Assembly (NCBI GenBank): GCA_964368965.1
Contig: CAYJDR010000001.1
Coordinates: 1-64,000, forward strand
Length of the DNA stretch: 64,000 nt
Reading direction: 5' to 3'
Source of the DNA: CAYJDR01 sp964368965
GTDB lineage: Bacteria > Chrysiogenota > Deferribacteres > Deferribacterales > Mucispirillaceae
The notes beneath the pieces are model-generated. The model did not search any database. It was not told where the DNA came from and saw only the letters and a list, made by a program, of their open reading frames with translations. The position numbers were made by a program, and so were the translations under genes. Below are positions 16,828 to 25,050 of the stretch, in pieces. Each line of letters begins with the position of its first letter. Within the stretch, counting starts at the first letter, position 1.

Positions 16828-16900
16828 ATGTGGTGTGAAAAATAGTAGCAAAATATTAAAAATAGTATTATTATCTCAAAAACAAAAATGGAGCACATAA

Positions 16901-17929
16901 ATGTTAAAGGATTTGAAAACAGAAACAATTTTAGGCAACACTCCCACACAATGGCTATGGGCGATAGGGATATTTATCATATCTTTAGTTGCAATTTTTA
17001 TAGTTAGAAAAGTGATTGAAGGACGTTTGAAAAAGCTGGAAAGCAAGATCCATGCAAGTTTCATATCAGCTATCATTGCAGATTTTCGTTGTAGGGTTTT
17101 ACCTATCACATATATAATAGCACTCTTCATAGCAATGGAGTTTGTGAAAGTTCCTGACAATGCATACAACATTATTGCAAAAATTGTGTTTGTTGTAGTT
17201 ACTGCATACATACTATTATTCTTAGGTGACTTGATTAAGATAATCGTGTTAAAGCGAAGCGAAGAGTCTGGCTTCCCTACAGGTATGATAACAGTTTTTA
17301 AAATATTGCTATGGATATTTGGCGGTTTATTTGTTGCTGCAAACTTAGGCTATAACGTAAGTACTTTTATTACTGGTTTAGGTATTGGTGGTGTTGCGAT
17401 AGCCTTAGCATCACAAGCAATTTTAGGCGACGTGTTCAACTACTTTGTTATACTGTTTGATAAGCCATTTAAGAAGGGCGATACAATACAAATTGATAGC
17501 TTAATGGGTACTGTAGAGTATATCGGCATCAAAACTACTCGCATTAGGAGTGTCAATGGCGAGCTATTATCAGTTGCAAACTCAGATTTAACTAAATCAA
17601 GGCTAAGCAACTATCAAATGGCTGAAAAAAGACGAAAACTTGCAGTAATAGGGGTTGAATATTCAACAAGTGCCGAAAACTTAAAGCAAATCCCTGCAAT
17701 ATTGGAAGAGTGCGTGAAGTCAACAGCAAAAGCGGAGTTTACTCGTGTACATTTTTCTGATTTTGGCGCGTCGTCGCTTGATTTTGAATTGGCATACTTT
17801 GTAGTTACGCAAGACTACCTAGAATATGTGCGAGTAGTGCAAGAAGTAAATTACAAGATTGTAGAAAAATTTAACGCACTAGGCATTAACTTTGCATTCC
17901 CGTCACAGACGATATATATGAGCAAGTAA
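16901..17929 (+). CDS. Small-conductance mechanosensitive channel, MscS family
   Basis: An inner-membrane channel that opens on osmotic downshock. The 342-residue protein has four or five N-terminal hydrophobic helices, then the pore-lining helix and following signature GLGIGGVAIALASQAILGD (about residues 160-180) and the beta domain entry FDKPFKKGDTIQI. The soluble C-terminal vestibule domain is complete. ATG follows TGGAG at 8-base spacing. It is divergent from ispG, monocistronic, and 66 bases from dnaX. Confidence 0.92.
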   Translation: MLKDLKTETILGNTPTQWLWAIGIFIISLVAIFIVRKVIEGRLKKLESKIHASFISAIIADFRCRVLPITYIIALFIAMEFVKVPDNAYNIIAKIVFVVVTAYILLFLGDLIKIIVLKRSEESGFPTGMITVFKILLWIFGGLFVAANLGYNVSTFITGLGIGGVAIALASQAILGDVFNYFVILFDKPFKKGDTIQIDSLMGTVEYIGIKTTRIRSVNGELLSVANSDLTKSRLSNYQMAEKRRKLAVIGVEYSTSAENLKQIPAILEECVKSTAKAEFTRVHFSDFGASSLDFELAYFVVTQDYLEYVRVVQEVNYKIVEKFNALGINFAFPSQTIYMSK

Positions 17930-17935
17930 TTTTAC

Positions 17936-17964
17936 TTGACGGCAAATATTATTCAGCGTAAAGT
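17936..17964 (+). promoter_or_regulatory. Possible promoter for the dnaX operon
   Basis: TTGACG (17936-17941), 17-base spacer and TAAAGT (17959-17964) in the mscS-dnaX gap. The -35 is close to consensus and the -10 matches at 4 of 6 positions. Confidence 0.4.
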
Positions 17965-17995
17965 TGATTAAAATAATTTTTAAGGGTTAATATAA

Positions 17996-19681
17996 TTGTC
18001 ATATTTAGCACTTGCACGAAAATACAGACCACAGACGTTTGAGTCAGTCGTATCGCAAAACTTTGTTACTACAACTATTCAAAATGCTATAAAGCTTAAC
18101 CGTGTCGCACACGCATATCTTTTTACTGGCCCTAGGGGTGTAGGTAAAACTACTACTGCTAGGCTATTTGCAAAAGCTGTCAACTGTTTAGACTTGAAAG
18201 ATGCTGCACCTTGTGGTGTTTGTGATAACTGTGTTGATATTACTGATGGCACTGCTATTGATGTTATCGAGATAGATGGCGCATCTAACCGTGGTGTTGA
18301 TGATATACGTGACCTAAGAGAAACTGTCAACTTTGTGCCAGTTAAAAGCAAATATAAAGTATATATAATTGATGAGGTTCACATGCTCACTAAGGAAGCG
18401 TTCAATGCGCTACTTAAAACGCTTGAAGAGCCACCTGCGTTTGTTATTTTCATATTTGCAACTACTGACCCTCATAAAATTCCAGCAACAATCCTATCAC
18501 GTTGCCAGCGCTATGAGTTTACAAAAATACCACAAGATGAAATGATTGCAAAAATCATAGATATATTAGGGCAAGAAAACATCCCTTATGAAATGGACGC
18601 ACTACACTTAGCTGCGCGCAACTCTGATGGCTGCATGCGTGATAGCCTATCTATAGTTGACCAAATTATTGCATTTTCAGGCGGTAAAGTAGATTATCAG
18701 TCTGCTGCATTCTTACTTGGTGTTAGTGATAGATATCTTGCTGATGAAGCCTTTTCAGCAATGATTAAAGAGCAACCTGATAAGTTGCCAGAAATTGTGA
18801 AAAGCATTGACGATAAAGGTATAGACCTCAAATTTATAAATGAATGTTTAGTGGAACACACTAGAAACTTGCTTATGCATATTGTCACAGGCAAGTTATC
18901 TGAGAAAGAGTTTTCACAAACTGAAATAGATTACTATAACAATTTAAAACGTTTCGCATCTACTGCAAGGCTGTATGCGTTATTTCAAATACTTGATAAG
19001 TTATCAAACGATATGAAGTATTGCGATTTTGCAAAATATGTGTTCGAGTTTGCTCTATTTAAAGGCGCATCGTTATCACAAATTATACCGCTTACTGCTG
19101 ACGTTGTACCTGCTACTAGCGGCGGTGCTGAAAAAGTTGTGCATAGTGTGCCATTGATTGAAGAAAAACATGAACAAGTTGCTATAAAACCTGTCATAGA
19201 AAAAGTTGCAGAAGCACCTAAACCTACACCAGTTACGCAACCTGTGGTTACGACACTATCAAGTGAAGATATATGGAAAAAAGCTGTCAGAGCGATACTT
19301 GAAAAGGGTGGCCCTATGGCTGGGCATATTGAGTATGCTATACTTGTATCTGCAACTGCTGATAAAATTGAAGTTGGGTTCACACCAGATAGAACTTTTC
19401 AATACAACTATTTTAGCGACCCAAAACAAAAATCTGTAATGCAGTCAATCATAGCTACATTTGCAAACCCAGCTCCACGTTTTGAAGTTGTTAAAACAAA
19501 CGTGACTGACGATAAAAAAAAAGTAGTTATAGCTGAAACATCTCCAGCACAAGCTGAGAATTATAAAGAACGTAAACTTAGGCAACAAGCAATAGATCAA
19601 CCACTTGTGCAAGAACTTTTGAGGGTTACAGATGGTCAAGTTGAGTCGGTTGAGACATTTAACAAAGTTGATGAAGATTAA
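17996..19681 (+). CDS. dnaX: DNA polymerase III subunit tau/gamma DnaX
   Basis: Clamp-loader ATPase of the replicative polymerase. The start SYLALARKYRPQTF is canonical, so translation must begin at the TTG at 17996, preceded by AAGGG. Walker A is at 45-52 (GPRGVGKT), zinc ligands are C64, C73, C76 and C79, and IIDEVHML and the SRC sensor region follow. At 561 residues it has a C-terminal alpha-binding-like domain (about 425-500). A run of nine A at 19514-19522 (codons 507-509) is followed by close stop codons in both other frames. Next genes are ebfC and recR, the classic cluster. Confidence 0.95.
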   Translation: MSYLALARKYRPQTFESVVSQNFVTTTIQNAIKLNRVAHAYLFTGPRGVGKTTTARLFAKAVNCLDLKDAAPCGVCDNCVDITDGTAIDVIEIDGASNRGVDDIRDLRETVNFVPVKSKYKVYIIDEVHMLTKEAFNALLKTLEEPPAFVIFIFATTDPHKIPATILSRCQRYEFTKIPQDEMIAKIIDILGQENIPYEMDALHLAARNSDGCMRDSLSIVDQIIAFSGGKVDYQSAAFLLGVSDRYLADEAFSAMIKEQPDKLPEIVKSIDDKGIDLKFINECLVEHTRNLLMHIVTGKLSEKEFSQTEIDYYNNLKRFASTARLYALFQILDKLSNDMKYCDFAKYVFEFALFKGASLSQIIPLTADVVPATSGGAEKVVHSVPLIEEKHEQVAIKPVIEKVAEAPKPTPVTQPVVTTLSSEDIWKKAVRAILEKGGPMAGHIEYAILVSATADKIEVGFTPDRTFQYNYFSDPKQKSVMQSIIATFANPAPRFEVVKTNVTDDKKKVVIAETSPAQAENYKERKLRQQAIDQPLVQELLRVTDGQVESVETFNKVDED

Positions 19682-19715
19682 GATTATATAAAAGATATCG
19701 GAGGATTTTTTTACT

Positions 19716-20030
19716 ATGAACATGCAACAAATTATGAAACAAGCACAAAAAATGCAAAAGAAAATGGAAGAAATGCAAGAAGAAGCAGCTAACATGCAAT
19801 ATGAAGCGTCTTCTGGTGGCGGTATGGTTACTGTAAAAGTAAATGGCAAATACGAACTACTAAGCATTGATATCGAAAAAGACGTTGTAAACGCAGAAGA
19901 TATTGACATGCTACAAGATTTAATAATCGCAGCAGTAAACGAAGGCATGAAAAAAGCTCAAACATCTATGCAAGAGCGTATGCAATCAATTACTGGTGGA
20001 CTAGGCCTAAACATACCAGGTATGTTCTAA
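19716..20030 (+). CDS. ebfC: Nucleoid-associated protein, YbaB/EbfC family
   Basis: A 104-residue dimeric DNA-binding protein. The N-terminal coiled segment (MNMQQIMKQAQKMQKKMEEM) and the GGGMVTVKVNGKYEL sheet region are diagnostic. It coats DNA and its gene is very often placed between dnaX and recR, as here. ATG is preceded by a GGAGG site. Gap to dnaX is 34 bases. Confidence 0.95.
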   Translation: MNMQQIMKQAQKMQKKMEEMQEEAANMQYEASSGGGMVTVKVNGKYELLSIDIEKDVVNAEDIDMLQDLIIAAVNEGMKKAQTSMQERMQSITGGLGLNIPGMF

Positions 20031-20050
20031 ACTAACAAAACTAAACAACT

Positions 20051-20650
20051 ATGCAACATATAAAAGTTTTCGATGCATGCGTGCATGAATTTTCTAGGCT
20101 ACCTGGCATAGGCAGGAAAACTGCTGTCAGGCTAGCGCTACATGTACTTAAGATGAAGCCTGAAAATGTCGAAAGGCTATCTAGCAGTATCACCGACCTC
20201 AAAGAAAAAACTGTATTTTGTGCAGAATGCGGGCAACTATCTGAAACAGAAGTATGCCCACTTTGTTCGTCTGATACTAGGCAAAAGAATATAATATGCA
20301 TCGTAGAAGAAGCAAAAGATGTGTTCTTTATTGAACATACAGGACAATACCGCGGAGTGTACCACGTACTAGGTGGAAAAATATCGCCACTTGATGGCAT
20401 AGGGCCTTCGGAGCTTTCGTTTGACAAACTTATTGATCGTGTCGAAAAACACAGCGTTAATGAAGTCATCATTGCTACAAACCCTGATGCAGACGGCGAA
20501 ATGACTGCGCTATATATCATAAGGATACTGCAAAAGTTTCCTGAGCTCAAGATTACAAAGCTTGCAAGTGGCATTCCTAGTGGAACACACATAGAATATG
20601 CCGACGAGCTAACTGTATTAAAAGCGCTAGAGAACCGTGTAAAAATATAA
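20051..20650 (+). CDS. recR: Recombination mediator RecR
   Basis: RecR works with RecF and RecO to load RecA at single-strand gaps. The 199-residue protein has the N-terminal helix-hairpin-helix (RLPGIGRKTAVRLALH), a zinc finger with C57, C60, C69 and C72, and a Toprim domain (ICIVEEAKD, NPDADGEMTALYI). The last segment ASGIPSGTHIEYADELTVLKALENR is typical. No obvious ribosome site precedes the ATG, so translation may depend on coupling with ebfC 20 bases upstream. Confidence 0.96.
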   Translation: MQHIKVFDACVHEFSRLPGIGRKTAVRLALHVLKMKPENVERLSSSITDLKEKTVFCAECGQLSETEVCPLCSSDTRQKNIICIVEEAKDVFFIEHTGQYRGVYHVLGGKISPLDGIGPSELSFDKLIDRVEKHSVNEVIIATNPDADGEMTALYIIRILQKFPELKITKLASGIPSGTHIEYADELTVLKALENRVKI

Positions 20651-20682
20651 CTTTTATATTTTGCATAACATGGTAAATTATT

Positions 20683-22218
20683 ATGCAAAAAGAAATATTA
20701 ATTAACTCTACCTCAAACGAGGTTAGGGCTGCCGTTATGGAAAACGGCAACTTGTCAGAGATACTCATAGAGCGCCTTAACAAGAAAAGCGTAGCTGGCA
20801 ACATATATAAAGGTAAGGTCGTTAAGGTGCTTCCTGGTATGCAATCAGCCTTTGTTGAAGTGGGGCTTCATCGTGCAGCGTTCCTACACGTTGCAGATAT
20901 CTATGTGGAAAATGCTGATAACGCATTCCCATTCTTAGAAGAAGAACATGACCTTGATGATGAAAATATCAAACATCGTGAAATGTCAAGAAGTGCGCAT
21001 GCAATCGAGGACCTCATCAGCGAGGGGCAAGAAATCATCGTACAGATCGATAAAGACGCTATCGCAACAAAAGGTGCTAGGCTTACTACTCACCTAACTA
21101 TACCTGGTAGGTATCTTGTGCTTATGCCATGTTATGAGCATATCGGCATATCTCGCAGGATAGAAGACGAAGATGAGCGCGATCGCCTAAAGGCTATCTT
21201 AACAGATATCAAAGTGGAAGGTATGGGACTTATCGCAAGGACTGTTAGCGAACACACTAGCAAAGAAGACCTAGCAGCAGACCTAGACTATCTATTGAGA
21301 ATATGGCGTAAAGTTAGCAAAGATATCGAGACAGCATCAGCGCCAGCATTGATATATGAAGACCATGACCTAATATTTAAAATATTGCGTGATGTTACAA
21401 CTAAAAATGTATCGCGTATTGTTATAGATGGCAAAAACGATTTTAGCAAAATGCAATCGTTTATGAGAGACTATTTCTCTAACATTGATGCTAAACTTGA
21501 ATATTATGAGAATGATACCCCATTGTTTGACAAACATAACATTGAAATCGAAATCAATAGGGTGTTAGACAAAAAGGTATGGTTGCGCTCTGGTGGCTCT
21601 ATTGTTATTGACCAAGCAGAAGCACTCACTGTTATCGACGTGAATACAGGCAAATATGTTGGTAAGCACAACTTTGATGACACTATCTTAAAGACGAACT
21701 TAGAGGCTGCAAAAGAGATTGCTCATCAGCTAAAGATACGTAATATCGGTGGTATTATTATTGTTGATTTTATTGACATGGAACGCGTTGAGGATAGAGA
21801 AAAAGTATTGACATTGCTAGACCAGTTCTTAAAAGAAGATAGGGTTAAAGCATCAGTCGTGAATATATCTCCGTTAGGGCTTGTTGAAATCACACGTAAG
21901 CGTGTTCAAGAAAGCGTAGCAAGGATACTTAGTGAACCATGCCCATATTGCGACGGTAGAGGGATTATTAAGTCCAAAATCACTATATGCTACGAAATTA
22001 TGCGCAATGTTAGGCGTGTTGCGCCAGAGTCGAAAGGCTCAACAGTTTGCATTGAGGCCTCAGCAGGTGTTGCAGACTTACTGCTATCTTATGAAGATGA
22101 ATCAATCATTGATATAGAGAAAACTTACGGCGTGTTTGTGATGGTTAAAGCTATCGATGGTGATACTCACGAGCATTACAATATACATGTTTTCGGGAAC
22201 GGCAATGGGAAACTATAA
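20683..22218 (+). CDS. rng: Ribonuclease G
   Basis: Endoribonuclease of the RNase E/G family for rRNA and mRNA processing. 511 residues is RNase G size, without the long RNase E scaffold tail. An S1 domain occupies about 39-110 (NIYKGKVVKVLPGMQSAFVEVG), the catalytic region contains TVIDVNTGKYVGK and IVDFIDM with the metal-binding aspartates, and CPYCDGRG is the zinc-link motif joining protomers. The rlmE gene overlaps its 3' end by 14 bases. Confident. Confidence 0.95.
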   Translation: MQKEILINSTSNEVRAAVMENGNLSEILIERLNKKSVAGNIYKGKVVKVLPGMQSAFVEVGLHRAAFLHVADIYVENADNAFPFLEEEHDLDDENIKHREMSRSAHAIEDLISEGQEIIVQIDKDAIATKGARLTTHLTIPGRYLVLMPCYEHIGISRRIEDEDERDRLKAILTDIKVEGMGLIARTVSEHTSKEDLAADLDYLLRIWRKVSKDIETASAPALIYEDHDLIFKILRDVTTKNVSRIVIDGKNDFSKMQSFMRDYFSNIDAKLEYYENDTPLFDKHNIEIEINRVLDKKVWLRSGGSIVIDQAEALTVIDVNTGKYVGKHNFDDTILKTNLEAAKEIAHQLKIRNIGGIIIVDFIDMERVEDREKVLTLLDQFLKEDRVKASVVNISPLGLVEITRKRVQESVARILSEPCPYCDGRGIIKSKITICYEIMRNVRRVAPESKGSTVCIEASAGVADLLLSYEDESIIDIEKTYGVFVMVKAIDGDTHEHYNIHVFGNGNGKL

Positions 22219-22804
22219 CAGAAAAGACACATACTACAGAAAAGCTAAAAAAGAAGGCTATAAATCAAGAGCAGCATACAAATTGATTGAACTTAATGAT
22301 AGGTTCAAAATCATAAGAAAAAATAACGTAATACTTGATTGTGGTGCAGCGCCTGGTGGTTGGAGCCAAGTTGCACTTGAGATAGTAGGCGATAGCGGTA
22401 AAGTTGTAGGCATAGATTTAGATGCAATCACAGGCATACATAATAAAAACTTTTCAAGCATTGTTGGCGACTTCACCGATGAAGAAACACTTGAGAAAGT
22501 GCTTGAAATTGCTGACAGCTATAATGCAGTAATATCAGATATAGCGCCGCATACAACAGGCATCAGAGATACTGACCACGCTAACTCACTTGAGTTAGTT
22601 GGATATGTGTTTGAATTCGCAAAGAAAACACTTAAAGCAGGTGGCTCATTCGCATTTAAGCTATTTGAAGGACCTGATAGAGATGCTTTTATAAGGACAT
22701 TGAAAGTAAATTTCAAAGATGTGAAAATTGTGAAGCCTGATGCTATCCGCTCTGGTTCAATGGAACTATACGTCGTTGCTACAGGGTTTAAAAAAGACGC
22801 TTAA
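22205..22804 (+). CDS. rlmE: 23S rRNA (uridine-2'-O)-methyltransferase RlmE
   Basis: RlmE (FtsJ/RrmJ) methylates U2552 of 23S rRNA in the large subunit. The 199-residue protein shows the catalytic K-D-K-E set: lysine in KSRAAYKL, SAM-binding LDCGAAPGGWSQVAL, ISDIAPHTTG, and FKLFEGPD. I start at the ATG 22205 (MGNYNRKDTYYRKAK), overlapping rng by 14 bases; a longer in-frame start at 22157 would add an unconserved extension. The next glycosyltransferase starts 1 base after its stop. Confidence 0.94.
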   Translation: MGNYNRKDTYYRKAKKEGYKSRAAYKLIELNDRFKIIRKNNVILDCGAAPGGWSQVALEIVGDSGKVVGIDLDAITGIHNKNFSSIVGDFTDEETLEKVLEIADSYNAVISDIAPHTTGIRDTDHANSLELVGYVFEFAKKTLKAGGSFAFKLFEGPDRDAFIRTLKVNFKDVKIVKPDAIRSGSMELYVVATGFKKDA

Positions 22805-22805
22805 T

Positions 22806-23633
22806 ATGAAAATACTACTAACGATACCTACATATAACGCTGGTGGACTTTGGGGCGATGTTATTGATAGCATAAAGCAACAGTCCATTAAGCTTGATAA
22901 GGTTGTCGTTATAGATTCAAGCTCGACAGATAACACATTAGCACAAGCAAAGGAAGCTGGCTTCGAGTGTATATCTATTGAACAAAAAGAGTTTAATCAT
23001 GGTCTTACCCGCATGATAAGTGTTGAGAAATATTCTGACTATGATATAGCAGTATTCATGACACAAGATGCAATACTTGCAGATAGTAAGGCTATAGAAA
23101 ATTTAATATCAGAGTTCACAGCTGAAAACGTATCTGTTGCTTATGGAAGGCAGTTAGTGCGTGAAGGGGCGCCACTTTTAGAACGCTCCATGCGGTTGTT
23201 TAATTACCCCGCAATATCACGAGTGAAAACAATGCAAGATAAACAAGAACTTGGGTTAAGCACAGCTTTTTGCTCTAACTCATTTTCTGCATATCGTATT
23301 GCTGATTTATTATCAATAGGTGGCTTTGGGCGTGTTAGCTTCGGTGAAGACATGTTGACAACGGCGAAATTATTACAAGCTGGAAAGTCATGTGCTTATG
23401 TTGCAGAGGCTACAGTTTACCATTCGCATGCTTATGATATTGTTGATGAATTCAAGCGTGGCATAGCAATAGGCAAAATGCATAAAGAAAATGAGTGGCT
23501 TTTAAAACTTTTTGGCAGTGCAGAAAAACGTGGTGGGAAATTATTTTCAAGTGTGAAAATATATCAAAAACCATTGATATTACTGCAAGCGTTGCCAAAG
23601 TTTATCGGTTATAAAATTGGTAGATTGAAATAA
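22806..23633 (+). CDS. Family 2 glycosyltransferase, rhamnosyltransferase-like
   Basis: A 275-residue GT-A enzyme with IPTYNAGGLWGDVIDSIKQQ at the N-terminus, VIDSSSTDNT, and the acidic TQDA motif replacing the usual DXD (common in rhamnosyltransferases). A FGEDM motif is near residue 180 and a C-terminal amphipathic region is present. It probably adds a deoxyhexose to a surface polysaccharide. Start chosen at 22806, directly after rlmE, where MKILLTIPTYN matches family starts; a longer in-frame start lies inside rlmE. Its link to the rRNA genes before it seems only positional. Confidence 0.8.
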   Translation: MKILLTIPTYNAGGLWGDVIDSIKQQSIKLDKVVVIDSSSTDNTLAQAKEAGFECISIEQKEFNHGLTRMISVEKYSDYDIAVFMTQDAILADSKAIENLISEFTAENVSVAYGRQLVREGAPLLERSMRLFNYPAISRVKTMQDKQELGLSTAFCSNSFSAYRIADLLSIGGFGRVSFGEDMLTTAKLLQAGKSCAYVAEATVYHSHAYDIVDEFKRGIAIGKMHKENEWLLKLFGSAEKRGGKLFSSVKIYQKPLILLQALPKFIGYKIGRLK

Positions 23634-23658
23634 ATTTTATTTATGTTTTATTTTTAGC

Positions 23659-23688
23659 TTGACAAATCGAGTATGATAATTAAAGTAT
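23659..23688 (+). promoter_or_regulatory. Possible promoter for the ferredoxin gene
   Basis: A perfect TTGACA at 23659-23664 is followed after 18 bases by AAGTAT (23683-23688). The ferredoxin ATG is 25 bases further on. The -10 element is only a partial match. Confidence 0.45.
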
Positions 23689-23712
23689 AGATAAAACACT
23701 AAGGAGGAAATC

Positions 23713-23880
23713 ATGGCTTACATAGTTAATGACGATTGCACTTGTTGCATGGCGTGTTTTGATGAGTGCCCAGTTGGCGCTATCAGTGAAAAATCTGGTT
23801 CTGCTTTTATCGATGACTCTTGCACAGAGTGCGGAGCTTGTGCAGACGTTTGTCCAGTTGAAGCTATTTCAGCTGACTAA
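23713..23880 (+). CDS. 2x[4Fe-4S] ferredoxin
   Basis: A 55-residue ferredoxin of the clostridial type, a soluble low-potential electron carrier. Both cluster motifs are perfect: C9-x2-C12-x2-C15-x3-C19-P and C37-x2-C40-x2-C43-x3-C47-P. ATG follows AAGGAGGAAATC, a very strong ribosome site. The gene has its own promoter and terminator, so it is likely a separately and strongly expressed unit, in keeping with anaerobic metabolism. Confidence 0.95.
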   Translation: MAYIVNDDCTCCMACFDECPVGAISEKSGSAFIDDSCTECGACADVCPVEAISAD

Positions 23881-23893
23881 TTTTTGAGTTTTC

Positions 23894-23930
23894 ACAGAGG
23901 TGATTGTTCATGCATAGCCTCTGTTTTTTT
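23894..23930 (+). terminator. Intrinsic terminator after the ferredoxin gene
   Basis: Stem ACAGAGG (23894-23900) pairs with CCTCTGT (23918-23924) across a 17-base loop, followed by a run of seven T. Confidence 0.8.
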
Positions 23931-23962
23931 GATATAAATAGTCTACTTAGGCGGTATGTTAT

Positions 23963-24610
23963 ATGTTTTTTAGCACATTTAGGGAGGATGTGAGAACAGT
24001 AATGCAACGTGACCCTGCGGCTAAGAATTCACTTGAGGTTGTCTTGTGTTATTCTGGGCTTCACGCAGTTGCTATACATCGTTTATCACATTGGTTATGG
24101 AAACATAACATAAAATTAATAGCACGTATATTATCCCAAACGGGAAGGTTTATCACAGGTATTGAAATTCACCCAGGTGCTAAACTCGGCAGGCGATTAT
24201 TTATCGACCATGGCATGGGTGTTGTAATAGGTGAAACAGCTGAAATAGGCGATGATGTAACAATATATCATGGCGTTACGCTTGGCGGTGTTAGCTTACT
24301 TAAAGAAAAGAGGCACCCAACTATCGGTAATAACGTAATTATCGGCGCTGGTGCAAAGGTTTTAGGGCCGTTCACTGTGGGTGATAATGTGCAGATTGGT
24401 GCTAACTCTGTAGTATTAAAGGAAGTGCCAGCGAATTCTACTGTAGTAGGTATACCTGGTAAAATAATTGGTGGCATGGCTCACGATAACGAGTTCAACC
24501 ATGACAAGCTACCTGACCCAGTTGCAAATGCAATAAACTGTATTATTGATAGGGTGGTAGAGATAGAAAAAGAGTTGAAATCATCAACTCACAAATCAGG
24601 TACAAACTAG
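23963..24610 (+). CDS. cysE: Serine O-acetyltransferase CysE
   Basis: CysE makes O-acetylserine from serine and acetyl-CoA, the first step of cysteine synthesis. The 215-residue protein has a short N-terminal helical part followed by left-handed beta-helix hexapeptide repeats: IEIHPGAKLG, FIDHGMGVVIGETAEIGDDVTI (split), YHGVTLGG, and a C-terminal GIPGKIIGG. The short N-terminus is of the Bacillus/plant-like type. ATG follows AGGCGG. It is directly followed by iscR and iscS, so cysteine supply and Fe-S cluster sulfur supply appear co-regulated. Confidence 0.94.
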   Translation: MFFSTFREDVRTVMQRDPAAKNSLEVVLCYSGLHAVAIHRLSHWLWKHNIKLIARILSQTGRFITGIEIHPGAKLGRRLFIDHGMGVVIGETAEIGDDVTIYHGVTLGGVSLLKEKRHPTIGNNVIIGAGAKVLGPFTVGDNVQIGANSVVLKEVPANSTVVGIPGKIIGGMAHDNEFNHDKLPDPVANAINCIIDRVVEIEKELKSSTHKSGTN

Positions 24611-24611
24611 C

Positions 24612-25034
24612 ATGAAGATTACAACAAAAAGCAAATACGCAGTGAGAGCAATTTATTCATTAATGGCACTAGGTGGCGAACACCAACCCGTTAGCATGGA
24701 TAGGATACTAGAGCAAGAAGATATCTCTAAAAAGTATCTTGAGCGTATTTTTACAATAATGAAAGAAGGCAATGTGATTGTTGGCACACGTGGTGTTGGC
24801 GGAGGCTATATGCTTGCTAGATCAGCTGACCAAATTACACTTAGAGAGATTATCAATATAGCTGATGGGCCGCTTGCTGCTTCTGATTGCTCTATTGTTT
24901 CAGATATGTGTAGCAATTTTGACTCGTGCTCAGTAAACTGGATGTGGGCAGGGCTCACAAAAGTGTGTGACGACTACTTAGAGAAAATCACAGTAAAGGA
25001 CTTAATGTCTAGATCAATAGTAAATAACATATAA
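24612..25034 (+). CDS. iscR: Rrf2-family regulator, IscR-like
   Basis: A 140-residue transcription regulator. The N-terminal winged helix (MKITTKSKYAVRAIYSLMAL, VGTRGVGGGYMLAR) is characteristic. Three cysteines at C93, C100 and C106 match the cluster-binding region of IscR (C92, C98, C104 in E. coli), although spacing is one residue wider between the first two. It therefore probably senses Fe-S status and controls this cysE-iscR-iscS operon. It starts 1 base after the cysE stop. CymR-type cysteine sensing is an alternative, but CymR lacks the cysteines. Confidence 0.88.
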   Translation: MKITTKSKYAVRAIYSLMALGGEHQPVSMDRILEQEDISKKYLERIFTIMKEGNVIVGTRGVGGGYMLARSADQITLREIINIADGPLAASDCSIVSDMCSNFDSCSVNWMWAGLTKVCDDYLEKITVKDLMSRSIVNNI

Positions 25035-25050
25035 GCTTAGGGAGGCTTTA

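Noticed and set aside
20041..20688. A 215-codon open frame on the minus strand covering recR
   Set aside because: It is a pure antisense shadow of a well-supported recR, rich in Ser/Cys/Thr with no family features.
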